Counted from the first letter of the stretch, positions 24,423 to 34,406 are shown. The stretch is DNA of 64,000 nucleotides from Treponema phagedenis (GCF_008153345.1 NZ_CP042818.1:186001-250000), one strand, 5' to 3'. Notes: a model not told the origin generated them from the sequence alone. Numbers and translations are program-made.

Positions 24423-26992
24423 CAATTATCGGTAACAATGCAAAGGCTCACCCCGTTCGGGTTTGCGCCGTACTCATCAAAAATGACAAGCTCGTTGGTT
24501 TCTTGTAAAAGAGAAACGGGAATCTTGTATTTTGTTTGCGGGCCGATGTTCCAAAATCGTCCGATGTCAAAGCCGTTAAAGTAAATATTGCCTTTTTGCA
24601 AAGAGCCGAGCTTCAAGTATGCGGCAAGAACAGGAGTTTTCGCAGGCGACAGCCGAACCCTTGTTTTGTAAAATGAGGGAAAAATCTTGCCGGTATCGGT
24701 GTACATCGGTAGATTTTTTGCGGAAAGAAAATCCTGCACTTCAGCAATGGGGCGAACGTTCCAGTTCCGCAGCCGATCGGATTCCGCCGCTAAAAAAAGC
24801 GAAAGTTTTTGGATTGTTCCCTTTTGCAAAACGTCCAAGTAAAGCTCATTTGTTCCGCTTGTCAGCGCAGCGCTTGCATCGGCGATGGAAAACACATGGA
24901 AAAGTCTATTCCATGCGGTGCGCTCCTCAAAAAGCACTTTGGAAGCTTTGCCATTTAAGGCACAGGACGACGCCCCTTCGCCGCAAAGAAAGGCGACATC
25001 ATACCGCGGATTTTCAAACTCAAACACAAAGGGAATGTCGCCGTCAACTTTCGGCATAGCGTCAAGCGAAAAAGACGCACCGGCATTATCAATTTTCCAG
25101 CCGTCTAAAAGCGGCAGCGTCTTCGCATCGGCATACACCGCCCCGCTTAAGCCCTTCGGCTCACCGATACCCGCCGTATAATTATAGCGTCCCATGTTTT
25201 GCACTACAAAGACAAGCTTATTCTTTCCTTGACGCAACTCAATTTCAACACAAACGCAGCCAAGCTCTTTTATTGCCGAATAAAAAGAACCGTTGACAAA
25301 AAGAAGTGCGGGGTCTTCCAAACTTGTAAGAAAAAGCAAGGTTTTGCCGGACTCTTTTCTTATTATTTCGGTTTGATAGGCAAGATACCCCGAAAACCTA
25401 TCCATTGCGCTGAAGCTCTGCGGATTATCAAAAGTTTTTGCCCGAGTAAAATCAAAAACCTCGGGGCGGCACTGCCAGTTTTTTGTTTGTATTTCTGTAT
25501 GCCGCAAATCGTCAAAATAGCGTGTGCTGCGTGGCTTTTCCAACGAGCGGAGCCGTATTGTGTACGAAAAACGTTTGCACCGTAAAACAAGCGCATCCTC
25601 TTTTTCATAAACACACTGAACCGAAAGCCGATACCGCCCTTCGGGAGTTTTCTTCTGCTCAACAAACAACGGAGTTCCGTTTTGCGTTTCCGCTTTCGCC
25701 TCTTCGGAAAGTTCAAAAACCAAAATGCCTTGCGTATTTTTACGCATAAAGATTTCTGCGGAATCCGCATAAAATCCGCTTGTTATCTCGGTACAAAGAC
25801 AAAGCCGAAGCCACTCCGTTATTTTTTTTTCGGTAATAACCGGAGTACAAAACTCCGGCTGAATGCTGAAATCGTATTCTTCATTATCAAGAGTCAAAGA
25901 AACCTGCCGCCGTTCTTTTCCCGTATGCGCATAATAATACACACGGCAGGAAGGATACTCCGCCTTTGTAACCGACAGCTCATGCTCAGCCTGCTCCTGA
26001 ATCAAAAGAGAGCCCGCCGTTAAATCATTTTCAAGCCATGCAATAAACGTATGCAAAACAGCCAACAGCCGATACTTTTCCGTCTCAAATCCGAACTCAT
26101 CAAGCGGCGCATCATAATCATAGGATTGAGTCATAAATATCTTATGAGCTCCGATTGTTCTGCCGCCCCAACTACCGAAATTGCTGCCGCCGAAATACAT
26201 ATAATAATTGAAGAATACAAAACCGCTTTTCAAAGCCTCAAAACAATGAGAGAGCACCGCCTCCGCCGGCTTATGCTTTTGCGGTTCCCCTCCCCAATGC
26301 TCAAACCAACCAATCCAAAACTCCATAATGCCGAGCGGCTGCCCGCTCTGCCGTTCCCGCAAAACCGCCGCCGCACGCTCCGCACCGCTCCAGAAATTCC
26401 GCATTTCCACCGTATTCCGTCCGGCGCCGTAACAACTCACCAGCGGAACCGTAATCCCGAACCCCCTGGTAAGCTCTTCCAAAAAGCGAATATGCGCAAG
26501 GTCTTTTTTTCCAAAGGCGTGATACTCATTCTCAATCTGTACCATGATGATACTGCCGCCCGAACCAAGCTGATACCGCCGAATAATCGGCATGATGCGC
26601 TCAAAATACCGGCGCACCGCCTGTTCATACGCTGCGTTTGAACAGCGATACTCAATCCCGTCCGTATTGTTCAGATAATACGGCAAACCGCCGAAATCCC
26701 ACTCCGCACAAATATACGGGCCGGGGCGCACAATCACATACATCCCCTCGTCATGGCAAATTGCAAAAAACGCCGCCAAATCTTTATCGCCTGAAAAATC
26801 CCACTGCTTCTCCGCAGTTTCATGATAATTCCACGCAATATACGTTTCGATTGCATTGCAGCCGCCAAGCCGCGCCTTCCTGATAACCGCCGCCCATTCC
26901 GCCCTCGGCAGCCTAAAATAATGCACCGCCGCCGAAATAATAAACTTCCGTTTTCCGTCAATAATCCACGAATTACTGTCAAATTGAATCAT
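24419..26992 (-). CDS. Glycoside hydrolase family 35 beta-galactosidase
   Basis: About 857 residues from ATG 26992 (MIQFDSNSW), the start that matches the GH35 N-terminus; an upstream in-frame ATG at 27019 adds nine residues. Signatures: IISAAVHYFRLPRAEW, ETYIAWNYHE, VIVRPGPYICAEWDFGGLP, the acid/base in VQIENEYHAFG, and the nucleophile Glu in GIMEFWIGWFEHWG. C-terminal beta-sandwich domains follow (KTRVRLSP, GNIYFNGFDIGRFWNIGPQ). No signal peptide is seen, so it acts in the cytoplasm on imported galactosides. Its TAG stop lies in the flanking repeat end. It lies downstream of, and parallel to, eda-kdgK with a 126-bp gap. Confidence 0.93.
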   Translation of the reverse strand: MIQFDSNSWIIDGKRKFIISAAVHYFRLPRAEWAAVIRKARLGGCNAIETYIAWNYHETAEKQWDFSGDKDLAAFFAICHDEGMYVIVRPGPYICAEWDFGGLPYYLNNTDGIEYRCSNAAYEQAVRRYFERIMPIIRRYQLGSGGSIIMVQIENEYHAFGKKDLAHIRFLEELTRGFGITVPLVSCYGAGRNTVEMRNFWSGAERAAAVLRERQSGQPLGIMEFWIGWFEHWGGEPQKHKPAEAVLSHCFEALKSGFVFFNYYMYFGGSNFGSWGGRTIGAHKIFMTQSYDYDAPLDEFGFETEKYRLLAVLHTFIAWLENDLTAGSLLIQEQAEHELSVTKAEYPSCRVYYYAHTGKERRQVSLTLDNEEYDFSIQPEFCTPVITEKKITEWLRLCLCTEITSGFYADSAEIFMRKNTQGILVFELSEEAKAETQNGTPLFVEQKKTPEGRYRLSVQCVYEKEDALVLRCKRFSYTIRLRSLEKPRSTRYFDDLRHTEIQTKNWQCRPEVFDFTRAKTFDNPQSFSAMDRFSGYLAYQTEIIRKESGKTLLFLTSLEDPALLFVNGSFYSAIKELGCVCVEIELRQGKNKLVFVVQNMGRYNYTAGIGEPKGLSGAVYADAKTLPLLDGWKIDNAGASFSLDAMPKVDGDIPFVFEFENPRYDVAFLCGEGASSCALNGKASKVLFEERTAWNRLFHVFSIADASAALTSGTNELYLDVLQKGTIQKLSLFLAAESDRLRNWNVRPIAEVQDFLSAKNLPMYTDTGKIFPSFYKTRVRLSPAKTPVLAAYLKLGSLQKGNIYFNGFDIGRFWNIGPQTKYKIPVSLLQETNELVIFDEYGANPNGVSLCIVTDNC

Positions 26993-27117
26993 AGTCAAAG
27001 TATACACCGAAAAAAACATCTTGTATAAGCTTCGGTTGTTATTTTTTTGCGTTGTCGATATTTACGCAGCAAATTTATTTGCAGCAGAAAATCGGCTTTT
27101 CCGCTGCATATTATACA

Positions 27118-28143
27118 TTATCGTTGAACCCTTCCCGAAGCATCTCCCGCAACGAGGTTTTCTACTTCTTCTCTGCTCATATGATTGAAGTCGCCTATGA
27201 TTGTGTGTTTTAATGCGGATGCCGCAACGGCAAATTCCAAGGTGTCCGCAGAGGATTTTCCGTCAAGTAATCCGGTGATAATTCCGGACGCAAAGGAGTC
27301 TCCGCCGCCTACTCTGTCGATAATGCGCACGTCATATCTTTTTGAGTGGTAAAATTCTTTTCCATCGTATAGGCAGGCACTCCAACCGTTGTCCGATGCT
27401 GAAATAGACTCTCGTAAAGAGCTTACCACGTATTTAAATCCGAACTCTTCCATCATTTGCTCAAATATTTTTTTGTATCCGTCAATATGTACTTTGCCGC
27501 TTGTAACATCAAGCCCTTTTGGCGTAAATCCTAAGCAAAGAGAGGCGTCTTCCTCATTACCGATGCAAACATCCACATATTGCATAAGGTCGCGCATAAC
27601 GCTTTGCGCTTCTTCAGGAGTCCAAAGTTTTTTTCTGTAATTTAGATCGATGCTGACCGTTACGTTATTCGCTTTTGCGGCTTTCATTGCGGCGCGCGTA
27701 AGCTCGGTGCCGTTTTTGCTGATTGCCGGCGTAATTCCTGAAATGTGGAACCATTTTGCATCTTTGAAGATTTCATTAAAATCAAAATCTTCGACATGGG
27801 CTTCGGCAATGGAAGAATTTGCCCGATCATAAATAACTTTTGACGGACGCATGGATGCCCCTGTTTCCGAAAAATAAATGCCGACTCGCTCGCCGCCCCG
27901 TGCAATATAATCGGTATGCACACCGTATTTTCTTAACTCATTTACTGCCGCCTGTCCGATTTCATGCTTAGGCAGCTTGGTCACAAAATATGAATCAAAT
28001 CCGTAATTCGCAAGACTGACCGCAACATTTGCTTCGCCGCCGCCGTAAATCGCATCAAAGGAATTTGCCTGCACAAATCTTTGATGCCCCGGAGTTGACA
28101 ACCGCAGCATTATTTCTCCCATCGTAATTACTTTTTTAGCCAT
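27118..28143 (-). CDS. kdgK: 2-dehydro-3-deoxygluconokinase (PfkB family)
   Basis: 341-residue PfkB sugar kinase. It phosphorylates KDG to KDPG, the substrate of the aldolase encoded just upstream. N-terminal GEIMLRLSTPGHQRFVQANS and DAIYGGGEANVA are typical of KdgK; the C-terminal PfkB signature with catalytic Asp reads RVGGGDSFASGIITG. Its ATG overlaps the end of eda by 8 bp and its AAGGAGG Shine-Dalgarno site lies inside eda, so the two are tightly coupled. Together they form the lower part of hexuronate or Entner-Doudoroff catabolism. Confidence 0.92.
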   Translation of the reverse strand: MAKKVITMGEIMLRLSTPGHQRFVQANSFDAIYGGGEANVAVSLANYGFDSYFVTKLPKHEIGQAAVNELRKYGVHTDYIARGGERVGIYFSETGASMRPSKVIYDRANSSIAEAHVEDFDFNEIFKDAKWFHISGITPAISKNGTELTRAAMKAAKANNVTVSIDLNYRKKLWTPEEAQSVMRDLMQYVDVCIGNEEDASLCLGFTPKGLDVTSGKVHIDGYKKIFEQMMEEFGFKYVVSSLRESISASDNGWSACLYDGKEFYHSKRYDVRIIDRVGGGDSFASGIITGLLDGKSSADTLEFAVAASALKHTIIGDFNHMSREEVENLVAGDASGRVQR

Positions 28144-28768
28144 TGTTTCTTGCCTCCTTAATATTTTTTATAAAGGCTTTTGCTCTTTCGATAATTTCTT
28201 CGCTGCTGCCTTTTACTAGTGCAGAGCCTGCGCCTACCGCAAAGGCGCCGTTTTTAATCCATTCGCCGACATTATCAACACTTACGCCGCCAGTGGGCAT
28301 TAAGTTTGCCTGCGGGAGCGGCCCGTGAATTGCGCTGAAATAACTTGGCCCAAAAGCGGAGCCGGGGAATATCTTTATCACATCCGCCCCGTATTTCAAT
28401 GCTTCAACAATTTCGGTAGGAGTCATGCAGCCGGGCATATACGGCACCTGATACAAATTACAAAGCATTGCAACCTCTTTATCAAATGCGGGAGACACAA
28501 CAAACCTTGCACCGTTCATAATTGCAAACCTTGCGGTTGTGGCATCCAAAACCGTTCCCGCTCCTAAAACTGCGTCCGTATCTAACTTGTCATGTAATGA
28601 TTTTAATACGCCGATTGCATCCGGCACGGTAAAAGTAATTTCAAGTATCTTTACCCCTCCGTCAATGCAAGCCTTTGAAAACCGTAACGCTTCTTCTTTA
28701 TCCTTGCCACGAATAACCGCAACAATCCCATTCTCTTTAATTTTTAAAAGAGTTTCCGCTTTTGACAT
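28136..28768 (-). CDS. eda: KDPG/KHG aldolase
   Basis: 210-residue class I aldolase cleaving KDPG to pyruvate and glyceraldehyde-3-phosphate. Conserved blocks: GIVAVIRGKDKEEAL, the active-site Glu region GGVKILEITFTVPDA, GAGTVLDATTARFA, and the Schiff-base lysine in ADVIKIFPGSAFG. It is the first gene of eda-kdgK. No edd is present, so the input is more likely KDG from uronates than 6-phosphogluconate. Confidence 0.93.
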   Translation of the reverse strand: MSKAETLLKIKENGIVAVIRGKDKEEALRFSKACIDGGVKILEITFTVPDAIGVLKSLHDKLDTDAVLGAGTVLDATTARFAIMNGARFVVSPAFDKEVAMLCNLYQVPYMPGCMTPTEIVEALKYGADVIKIFPGSAFGPSYFSAIHGPLPQANLMPTGGVSVDNVGEWIKNGAFAVGAGSALVKGSSEEIIERAKAFIKNIKEARNNG

Positions 28769-28778
28769 GTTCGCCTCC

Positions 28779-28795
28779 TACTATTTCGCATAGTA
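28779..28795. promoter_or_regulatory. Inverted repeat in the eda leader, candidate operator
   Basis: TACTAT and ATAGTA flank a 5-nt centre (TTCGC), between the promoter and the eda start codon and overlapping the upstream edge of the Shine-Dalgarno region. It could be an operator or a translational hairpin. No regulator is encoded next door; an IclR-type regulator lies at 52 kb. Confidence 0.35.
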
Positions 28796-28826
28796 AAACA
28801 ACATCCTAGATACTAAAACATATTTG

Positions 28827-28855
28827 ATTATATAAAAAAATATCGCACCTGTCAA
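28827..28855 (-). promoter_or_regulatory. Consensus promoter of eda-kdgK
   Basis: Minus-strand TTGACA (28850-28855), exactly 17 nt, TATAAT (28827-28832): both hexamers match consensus perfectly. About 58 nt separate it from the eda ATG. Confidence 0.82.
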
Positions 28856-29549
28856 GGATTGAATATGACAAGCGTGAAAAGTACATGAAAAGAATAAACG
28901 TTATACAGGTACGGGCGTTGCGGCGCAAAGTTTTCATAAAAGTGCCGAGCCAAAACACACCGGCACAATAAAACAGCGCCGCCGCGTCATTCCGGGCTCC
29001 GCTTACGCTGCGGCTCTTTTTGCGCTAATTTAGGCGCGCAAAAAGGATCCGGCTTCGCGATTTTGAAAAATCGCTTCGCCGCCCTCCAAGCCGCTAACGC
29101 GGGTTACTTTTTGACATCCGTGTCAAAAAGTAACCTACGAGTTTTAAAGCTTTGCAAATAGTTTTGCTTTAAAACATCGTTTCTGCATGGAACCACGGGC
29201 GTCCGTGCCCGTTCTGAATTTTGACATCCGTGTACAATGCTTCACAATGAGTTTTGCCCTTTTACATTTTTGTATGGACAAAACTCATTTCTGTTTGGAA
29301 CCACTGCCATCCGTGGCAGTTCTGATTTACACATCCATGGCAAAAACTAACCCGCGAGTTTTAAAGCTTTGCAAATAGTTTTGCTTTAAAACATCGTTTC
29401 TGCATGGAACCACGGGCGTCCGTGCCCGTTCTGATTTTGACATTCGTGTCAAAAACTAACCAAAGGTAGAAATTCCAAGGGTTCGCCCTTGCGCCGTGCC
29501 GGACTCTTTTTAATGAAAAAAATGCGATTCGAAAAAAGCTTTCTGTAAT
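28856..29549. other. Gene-free interval: GC-rich hairpins, then three hairpin triads
   Basis: About 28920-29100 is markedly GC-richer than its surroundings and carries stems such as TTTTTGCGC / GCGCGCAAAAA and GCGATTTT / AAAATCGC. From 29101 the hairpin triads of the mosaic repeat begin. No gene is recognised. Confidence 0.6.
29101..29520 (+). repeat. Tandem hairpin triads of the mosaic repeat
   Basis: Order: GGTTACTTTTTGACA / TGTCAAAAAGTAACC (29109-29143), GTTTTAAAGC / GCTTTAAAAC (about 29149-29182), ACGGGC / GCCCGT (about 29201-29216); then GAGTTTTGCCC / GGACAAAACTC (29251-29288) and ACTGCC / GGCAGT (about 29303-29321); then the first two again. The period is roughly 100-125 bp. It ends with the GTTCGCCCTTGCGCCGTGCC block near 29480-29510. 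Confidence 0.8.
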
Positions 29550-30806
29550 TTAGTTTTGCGGAATGTCGGCGATGATAGAAGTGATTTGTCTGTTCATAAC
29601 TTTTTTGACGGTAAAAAGAATTCCGTTGATGGTGATGCTGCTGTTCGGCGCGGGCAGCTGCTCAAAAGCTTCTAGTAAAAGTCCGCCCATTGTGTCGTAA
29701 TATTCGGAGGAAAGTTGGGCATGTAAAATCTCATTGAGCTTGGCAATCGGCATTTCACCTGAAAAATGTAATCTGCTTTTGCCTATCAGGCGCAGGCCGT
29801 AATTAACCGATGCGCCGCCGTACTCATCTTGAATGGTACCGAATACCGCTGCTATGATATCATCCATTGTGATTAAGCCGGCGGTGCCGCCATGCTCATC
29901 AATGACAATTGCCATATTGTGTTTACTGTTTTTCATCGCTTTAATAACGGAAAATACATTCGATGTTTCCGGCACAAAGGTTGTTTCTCGAATAAGCGAG
30001 ATAATGCTGTCGTGCTTTTTTGCTGTTTTATAAAACAATACATCCTTATAATGAATTATTCCGATTATCGAATCATTTGTTTTATCATATACCGGTAAGC
30101 GCGAAAACCTGCTTTCTCGAAATTTTTGTATGATTTCATCAATTGATACATCATGTTCAACTGCAATAATGTCCGTGCGCGTTGTCATAATATTTCGCAG
30201 TTTTAAATTTCTCAATCGCGTTGCTTTGCTGAGTAAGTAGTTTTCACCGTCTTTTACCGCTCCGTCTTCGGTAGAAATCTTTATTAACGCTTTCAGCTCT
30301 TCTTCGGAAATATTCCGAATTTTTTTATGCGTGCCGGAAAAAAGTTTAATTGTTATGCCCGATAAGCCGCTAAAAAAAAGCACCACAGGATATAAGAGTA
30401 TATAGAAAAAATATAAAATCGCACTTGCGCGCTTACCAATTAAAACCGGATAATATGCACAAACCGCCTTAGGAATAATCTCCGCAAATAAAATAATTAA
30501 CGAGGTGGTAATGATGGTTGCAATAAATAAGTAGTTATTTCCGAACATCTCAATTGTGAAAGCGGTAATCAAGGCAGAGGCAAGCATGTTGATAAAGTTT
30601 GTGTAAATAAGTGTTGTTGTTACTATTCTGTCTTTTATGCGTACTAAGTGTGTAAGCCGCACAGAGTTTTTTTGTTTTTGCTTGGAAAGCTTCCGTACAT
30701 CCGCCCTACCGATGGCCGTAATAGCGGTTTCGGTTCCGGCAAAAAAACCTGCACAGACTATTAATATAATGGTTTCTATAATGATGATAATAGATTGTAT
30801 ACTCAT
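29550..30806 (-). CDS. CNNM/CorC-HlyC family membrane protein (second of pair)
   Basis: 418 residues: N-terminal DUF21/CNNM membrane domain with several helices (ETIILIVCAGFFAGTETAITAI near the start), a tandem CBS pair (MTTRTDIIAVEHDVSIDEII and FVPETSNVFSVIKAMKN, with IVIDEHGGTAGLITMDDI), and a C-terminal CorC_HlyC domain (RLHFSGEMPIAKLNEIL). The family transports or regulates Mg2+/Co2+; in spirochaetes such proteins were historically labelled hemolysins (TlyC). Its ATG overlaps the stop of the paralogue upstream (ATGA). Confidence 0.88.
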   Translation of the reverse strand: MSIQSIIIIIETIILIVCAGFFAGTETAITAIGRADVRKLSKQKQKNSVRLTHLVRIKDRIVTTTLIYTNFINMLASALITAFTIEMFGNNYLFIATIITTSLIILFAEIIPKAVCAYYPVLIGKRASAILYFFYILLYPVVLFFSGLSGITIKLFSGTHKKIRNISEEELKALIKISTEDGAVKDGENYLLSKATRLRNLKLRNIMTTRTDIIAVEHDVSIDEIIQKFRESRFSRLPVYDKTNDSIIGIIHYKDVLFYKTAKKHDSIISLIRETTFVPETSNVFSVIKAMKNSKHNMAIVIDEHGGTAGLITMDDIIAAVFGTIQDEYGGASVNYGLRLIGKSRLHFSGEMPIAKLNEILHAQLSSEYYDTMGGLLLEAFEQLPAPNSSITINGILFTVKKVMNRQITSIIADIPQN

Positions 30807-32104
30807 TCTTCTCCTTCGAAAAGCTCAATCTTAATTTTTTCTATGCGATTAGCTTGTACTTCTAAAACAGTAAAAAGCCAGCCATCAATATGTACTGTAA
30901 CGCCTTTTTCAGGAATACTGCCGAGTTTTTCCAAAACCAAACCGCCTGCCGTATCATGGTATTCAGAATCAAAATCAGCATTTAAAAGTTCGTTTAATTC
31001 ATTCAAGCGCAAAGAACCAACTACGGTAAATGAATTGCGCGAAGGAGTTTTTACCACCTCGGATTCCATATCCGCATCGTACTCATCAAGAATGGAGCCG
31101 AATATTTCCTCGTTTAAATCTTCAACCGTAACAATACCGGCAGTTCCACCGTATTCATCAAGCACTACCGCCATGTTTCTTTTTTCATTATGAAATTTTT
31201 CCTGCAATTGTACGAGTCCCGTTGTCTCAAACACAAAAAGAGGTTTGCGCAAAAAATGTTTAATATCAAAATCTTGAGCTTCGGAAAAACCGATAAGAGC
31301 GGCATTCTCATCGGAAAACAAAAAATCTTTTAAATAAAAAATTCCGATAATATTATCGATATCGGTTTCATACACCGGAAATCGGGAAAAGCGGGACTCT
31401 TTTGATAAATCAAGGATTTCCTGCATATCCGCATGAATAGATAAGGCGGCAATTTTCTTTCGCGGCGTCATAATCGTACGAGCGGTAAAATCCGCATAAT
31501 GCAGAATCTTATCAAAAAGCACTCGTTCATCAGGGGCGATAACGCCGCTTTCTTCTCCTGAAGCAAAAAAATCTTGCAAATCTTCTTCGGTAACCTGCAC
31601 TGCGGTATGACTATCCTTAATATTAAACAAGCGCAAGAATAGTGTTGCTAAAAATGAAAACACAAACACAAAGGGAGAAAGGACGCTCATAAAAAACTGC
31701 ACCAAAATTGCGGAATGCAATGCAATCTTGTCAGGATAGGCAAGCGCAACGGATTTTGGTAAAATCTCACCGAAAATAAGCACCAACACAGTGCCCACTG
31801 CAATCGCCAAACTTAAACCAGCAGCCCCGAAAGCGGATACGGCAAACGCTGTGAGCATAACCGAAACACCGATGTTTACAATACTATTACCCACTAAAAT
31901 TGTTGACAAAAAAGACTGTTGATTCTGCAATATTTTTTCAGCGCGTAAAGCCCGCTTATCCTTGCACTCACAAAGATATCGCAGTCGCAATTTATTTAAC
32001 GACAAAAAAGCTGTTTCTGATGCAGAAAAAAACATTGATAATAAAAGAAGAATAATTAAACCGGCGGCATACAAAAGCGCCGAAGGAGGCTCAGAGGAAT
32101 CCAT
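30803..32104 (-). CDS. CNNM/CorC-HlyC family membrane protein (first of pair)
   Basis: 433 residues with the same plan as its neighbour: DUF21 membrane domain (LLLLSMFFSASETAFLSLNKLRLRYL), two CBS motifs (IMTPRKKIAALSIHADMQEI; VVLDEYGGTAGIVTVEDLNEEI) and a CorC_HlyC tail (NSFTVVGSLRLNELNELL). The tandem coupled pair suggests the two proteins form a heterodimer, since family members are dimers. Divalent-cation efflux is the likely role. Confidence 0.88.
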   Translation of the reverse strand: MDSSEPPSALLYAAGLIILLLLSMFFSASETAFLSLNKLRLRYLCECKDKRALRAEKILQNQQSFLSTILVGNSIVNIGVSVMLTAFAVSAFGAAGLSLAIAVGTVLVLIFGEILPKSVALAYPDKIALHSAILVQFFMSVLSPFVFVFSFLATLFLRLFNIKDSHTAVQVTEEDLQDFFASGEESGVIAPDERVLFDKILHYADFTARTIMTPRKKIAALSIHADMQEILDLSKESRFSRFPVYETDIDNIIGIFYLKDFLFSDENAALIGFSEAQDFDIKHFLRKPLFVFETTGLVQLQEKFHNEKRNMAVVLDEYGGTAGIVTVEDLNEEIFGSILDEYDADMESEVVKTPSRNSFTVVGSLRLNELNELLNADFDSEYHDTAGGLVLEKLGSIPEKGVTVHIDGWLFTVLEVQANRIEKIKIELFEGEE

Positions 32105-32531
32105 TTACTATATTACGTATCCGTTTTTTCATAAGATTAAAAAATGATATAAAATAAGATAAAGAAGGTCAAGAGGATGTTTTGTATAAATCGGTGTAGC
32201 GTTCTGTTGATATCTCAATAATATTTTTAATCCATAATCATTGCAAATCATAAAAAATTGTATAAAAAGAGCCCGACACGGCGCAACGGCGAGCAATTTA
32301 CCATAGGAATGCTTAAATCCGCAGTCCCTTATTGTTGGTGCTCCGATTTTTATAACAGGAGGTTAATTACAAAACGCTATACTGCTATTAAGAATGCTTT
32401 TATGTCATCTATGAGTCTAAAAAGCTTCAAGCTTGTATCTTTTGTATTGATGCTTTAAGGCAATACTCTGAAACAAAGGGTCAAGAAGACGGTTCCCGGT
32501 TCATAGGAACCAGTGAGCTATTTCGTATCTT
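32105..32531. other. Gene-free interval with one mosaic repeat
   Basis: A reverse-oriented repeat lies at 32194-32385 (termini GTGTAGCGTTCTGT and AATTACAAAACGCTATACTG). The rest holds nothing I recognise. Confidence 0.65.
32194..32385 (-). repeat. Mosaic repeat, reverse orientation, basic unit
   Basis: It carries the reverse complements of the ATCGGAGTATCAACAATAAG-type and GGTAAATTGCTCGCCGTTGC blocks, and degenerate termini at both ends. No hairpin triad is inserted. Confidence 0.7.
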
Positions 32532-34406
32532 CTAAATTTTAAATTTATTAATCTCTATAGAAAGATTTTCAATGCTTTGCTTGTTTTTCTGTGCGATTTC
32601 GAAAACTTCCTGCACTGCATTATCTATTTGGACCGCACCGGATGCCATTTCATTCATGCTGCCGGTAATATTCCGAGTTAAGCTTTCCAGCTTCATCATT
32701 TCTTCCGCTACAGTTTTGCTTCCGTTCAACATTTCGGCAGAACCGTTATTTACTTCTGTTGTTACCGTATTAATATTGCGGATTGCAGAAAGTACTTCGG
32801 CACTTCCGTGTTTCTGTTCCCTCATTGCGCTATCAATTTCTGCTACAAGTTTCAATGCTTTTTCCGCAAGCATTACTACTTCGCTAAACACATTTTCTGC
32901 CGCCGCCCCCGAAATTGTAAGACGTTCAATACTCTGTGTAGATTCTTTAATCTTCGAGGCGATCCCTTTTCCCTGCGCATTTGATTCTTCGGCAAGTTTA
33001 CGGATTTCATCGGCAACAACCGCAAAACCTTTTCCGGTGTCTCCCGCATGGGCTGCTTCAATTGCCGCATTCATGGCAAGCAAGTTCGTTTGGCTTGCAA
33101 TATGCTGAATAATTTGACTTGCTTCCATGAGATACACCGACCTTTCGGCTATTTTCGCAACATCGACGTTTGCAAGTTCTGCCCCTTCTTTTCCGAGTAA
33201 GGTTTGTTTATGAAGGTTATCCATAACTATTTTATTTTCTTCAAGCATTTTTCCGATAGAAGCAATATTCGCAACCATTTCCTCGATTGAAGAGGATGAC
33301 TGAATAACACTTGCAGCCTGATTTTCAATGCTTTTATTAAGTTGTTTTATTGTTCGAATAATTTCTTCGGTAGTGCTTGCTGTCTCGATAACACTTGCCG
33401 ACTGCGTCAAAGCTTGCTCGTTTACATTTTCAATATTGGCACTAATTCGCTTCATTGCAGCAACCGTTTCGGTAACGTTACTTGCAAGATCTTCTCCAAC
33501 GCATCTTATTATATCCGAGTTATTAGCAACTGATTGAACTAATTCTCTGATTTTTTGAATTGTTTGATTAAAATAGATTGATAATTCGGTAAATTCATCA
33601 TTTCCTTTGACCGGCAGCCGAACTGTTAAGTCTCCGTCTCCTTGTGCTATATTTTTTAAATTATAAACTGTCTGTCTAACAGGTTTTACAACCATGTAGT
33701 TTATGCCCAGGATGAAAGCAGCGATAGATGCAATAGATAATATAAGAGCAATTATTATATTTGTGATTACCGATTTGAAAAGAAAATCGGTTAAATTCTT
33801 TTCTCTTTTATCAATTTCTGTTTGAATAGCATCGACATAGTTTCCGGTTCCGATAACCCATTGGTAGTTTTTATATGGAGCTGTATACGTGCGTTTAGGC
33901 TGGGGATCGCTGCTGCCAAGCTTCGGATACCAATAATCCAAAAAACCACCGCCTTCTTTTTTACCTATTTCGATAAACTCTTTGACCATTGGAATATTAT
34001 GCACATCTTTCCAGCCTAAGCGATTACTGCCTTCAACCTCCGGTTTTGGAGGAAGTAAAATATTTTTGCCGTCGAAAGTATCTATCCAAAAATATCCCTC
34101 GTCTCCATAACGTATATTACGTATAACCTCTTTTATTTTTTTTTGACATTCTTCTGTTGTAAGTCCTTCTTTTTTATATAGAGTATCATACGAATCAATT
34201 AAAGAAATAATATTTTCTACCTGATTTCTTATTTTTTCATCATACGCATGATGCATAATATCTTTTTGAGCGGCGAGCATATGCCTGCCATATTGTAAAA
34301 TAGAATATAAGTTAAATAAAATAAATACCGTATAAAAGAGAATCAAACCAAGAAAAGAAAATAGCGATATTTTGTATTTTATACTAAAGTTTTTTTTATT
34401 CATCAT
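32532..34406 (-). CDS. Methyl-accepting chemotaxis protein with sCache sensor
   Basis: 624 residues. TM1 ([20 protein letters not shown]) is followed by a periplasmic sCache_2-type sensor ([29 protein letters not shown] and [17 protein letters not shown]), TM2 ([20 protein letters not shown]), a HAMP domain ([23 protein letters not shown]), and a signalling domain with the hairpin tip [20 protein letters not shown]. It would sense a small ligand in the periplasm and control CheA for flagellar steering. ATG 34406 or 34403 is possible. No chemotaxis partner is adjacent. Confidence 0.93.
   Translation of the reverse strand: MMNKKNFSIKYKISLFSFLGLILFYTVFILFNLYSILQYGRHMLAAQKDIMHHAYDEKIRNQVENIISLIDSYDTLYKKEGLTTEECQKKIKEVIRNIRYGDEGYFWIDTFDGKNILLPPKPEVEGSNRLGWKDVHNIPMVKEFIEIGKKEGGGFLDYWYPKLGSSDPQPKRTYTAPYKNYQWVIGTGNYVDAIQTEIDKREKNLTDFLFKSVITNIIIALILSIASIAAFILGINYMVVKPVRQTVYNLKNIAQGDGDLTVRLPVKGNDEFTELSIYFNQTIQKIRELVQSVANNSDIIRCVGEDLASNVTETVAAMKRISANIENVNEQALTQSASVIETASTTEEIIRTIKQLNKSIENQAASVIQSSSSIEEMVANIASIGKMLEENKIVMDNLHKQTLLGKEGAELANVDVAKIAERSVYLMEASQIIQHIASQTNLLAMNAAIEAAHAGDTGKGFAVVADEIRKLAEESNAQGKGIASKIKESTQSIERLTISGAAAENVFSEVVMLAEKALKLVAEIDSAMREQKHGSAEVLSAIRNINTVTTEVNNGSAEMLNGSKTVAEEMMKLESLTRNITGSMNEMASGAVQIDNAVQEVFEIAQKNKQSIENLSIEINKFKI

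Noticed and set aside
29101-29520. Regularly spaced palindromic repeats, possible CRISPR array
   Set aside because: Spacers between like units are themselves conserved repeats, the units differ in stem sequence, and no cas gene is in the window.
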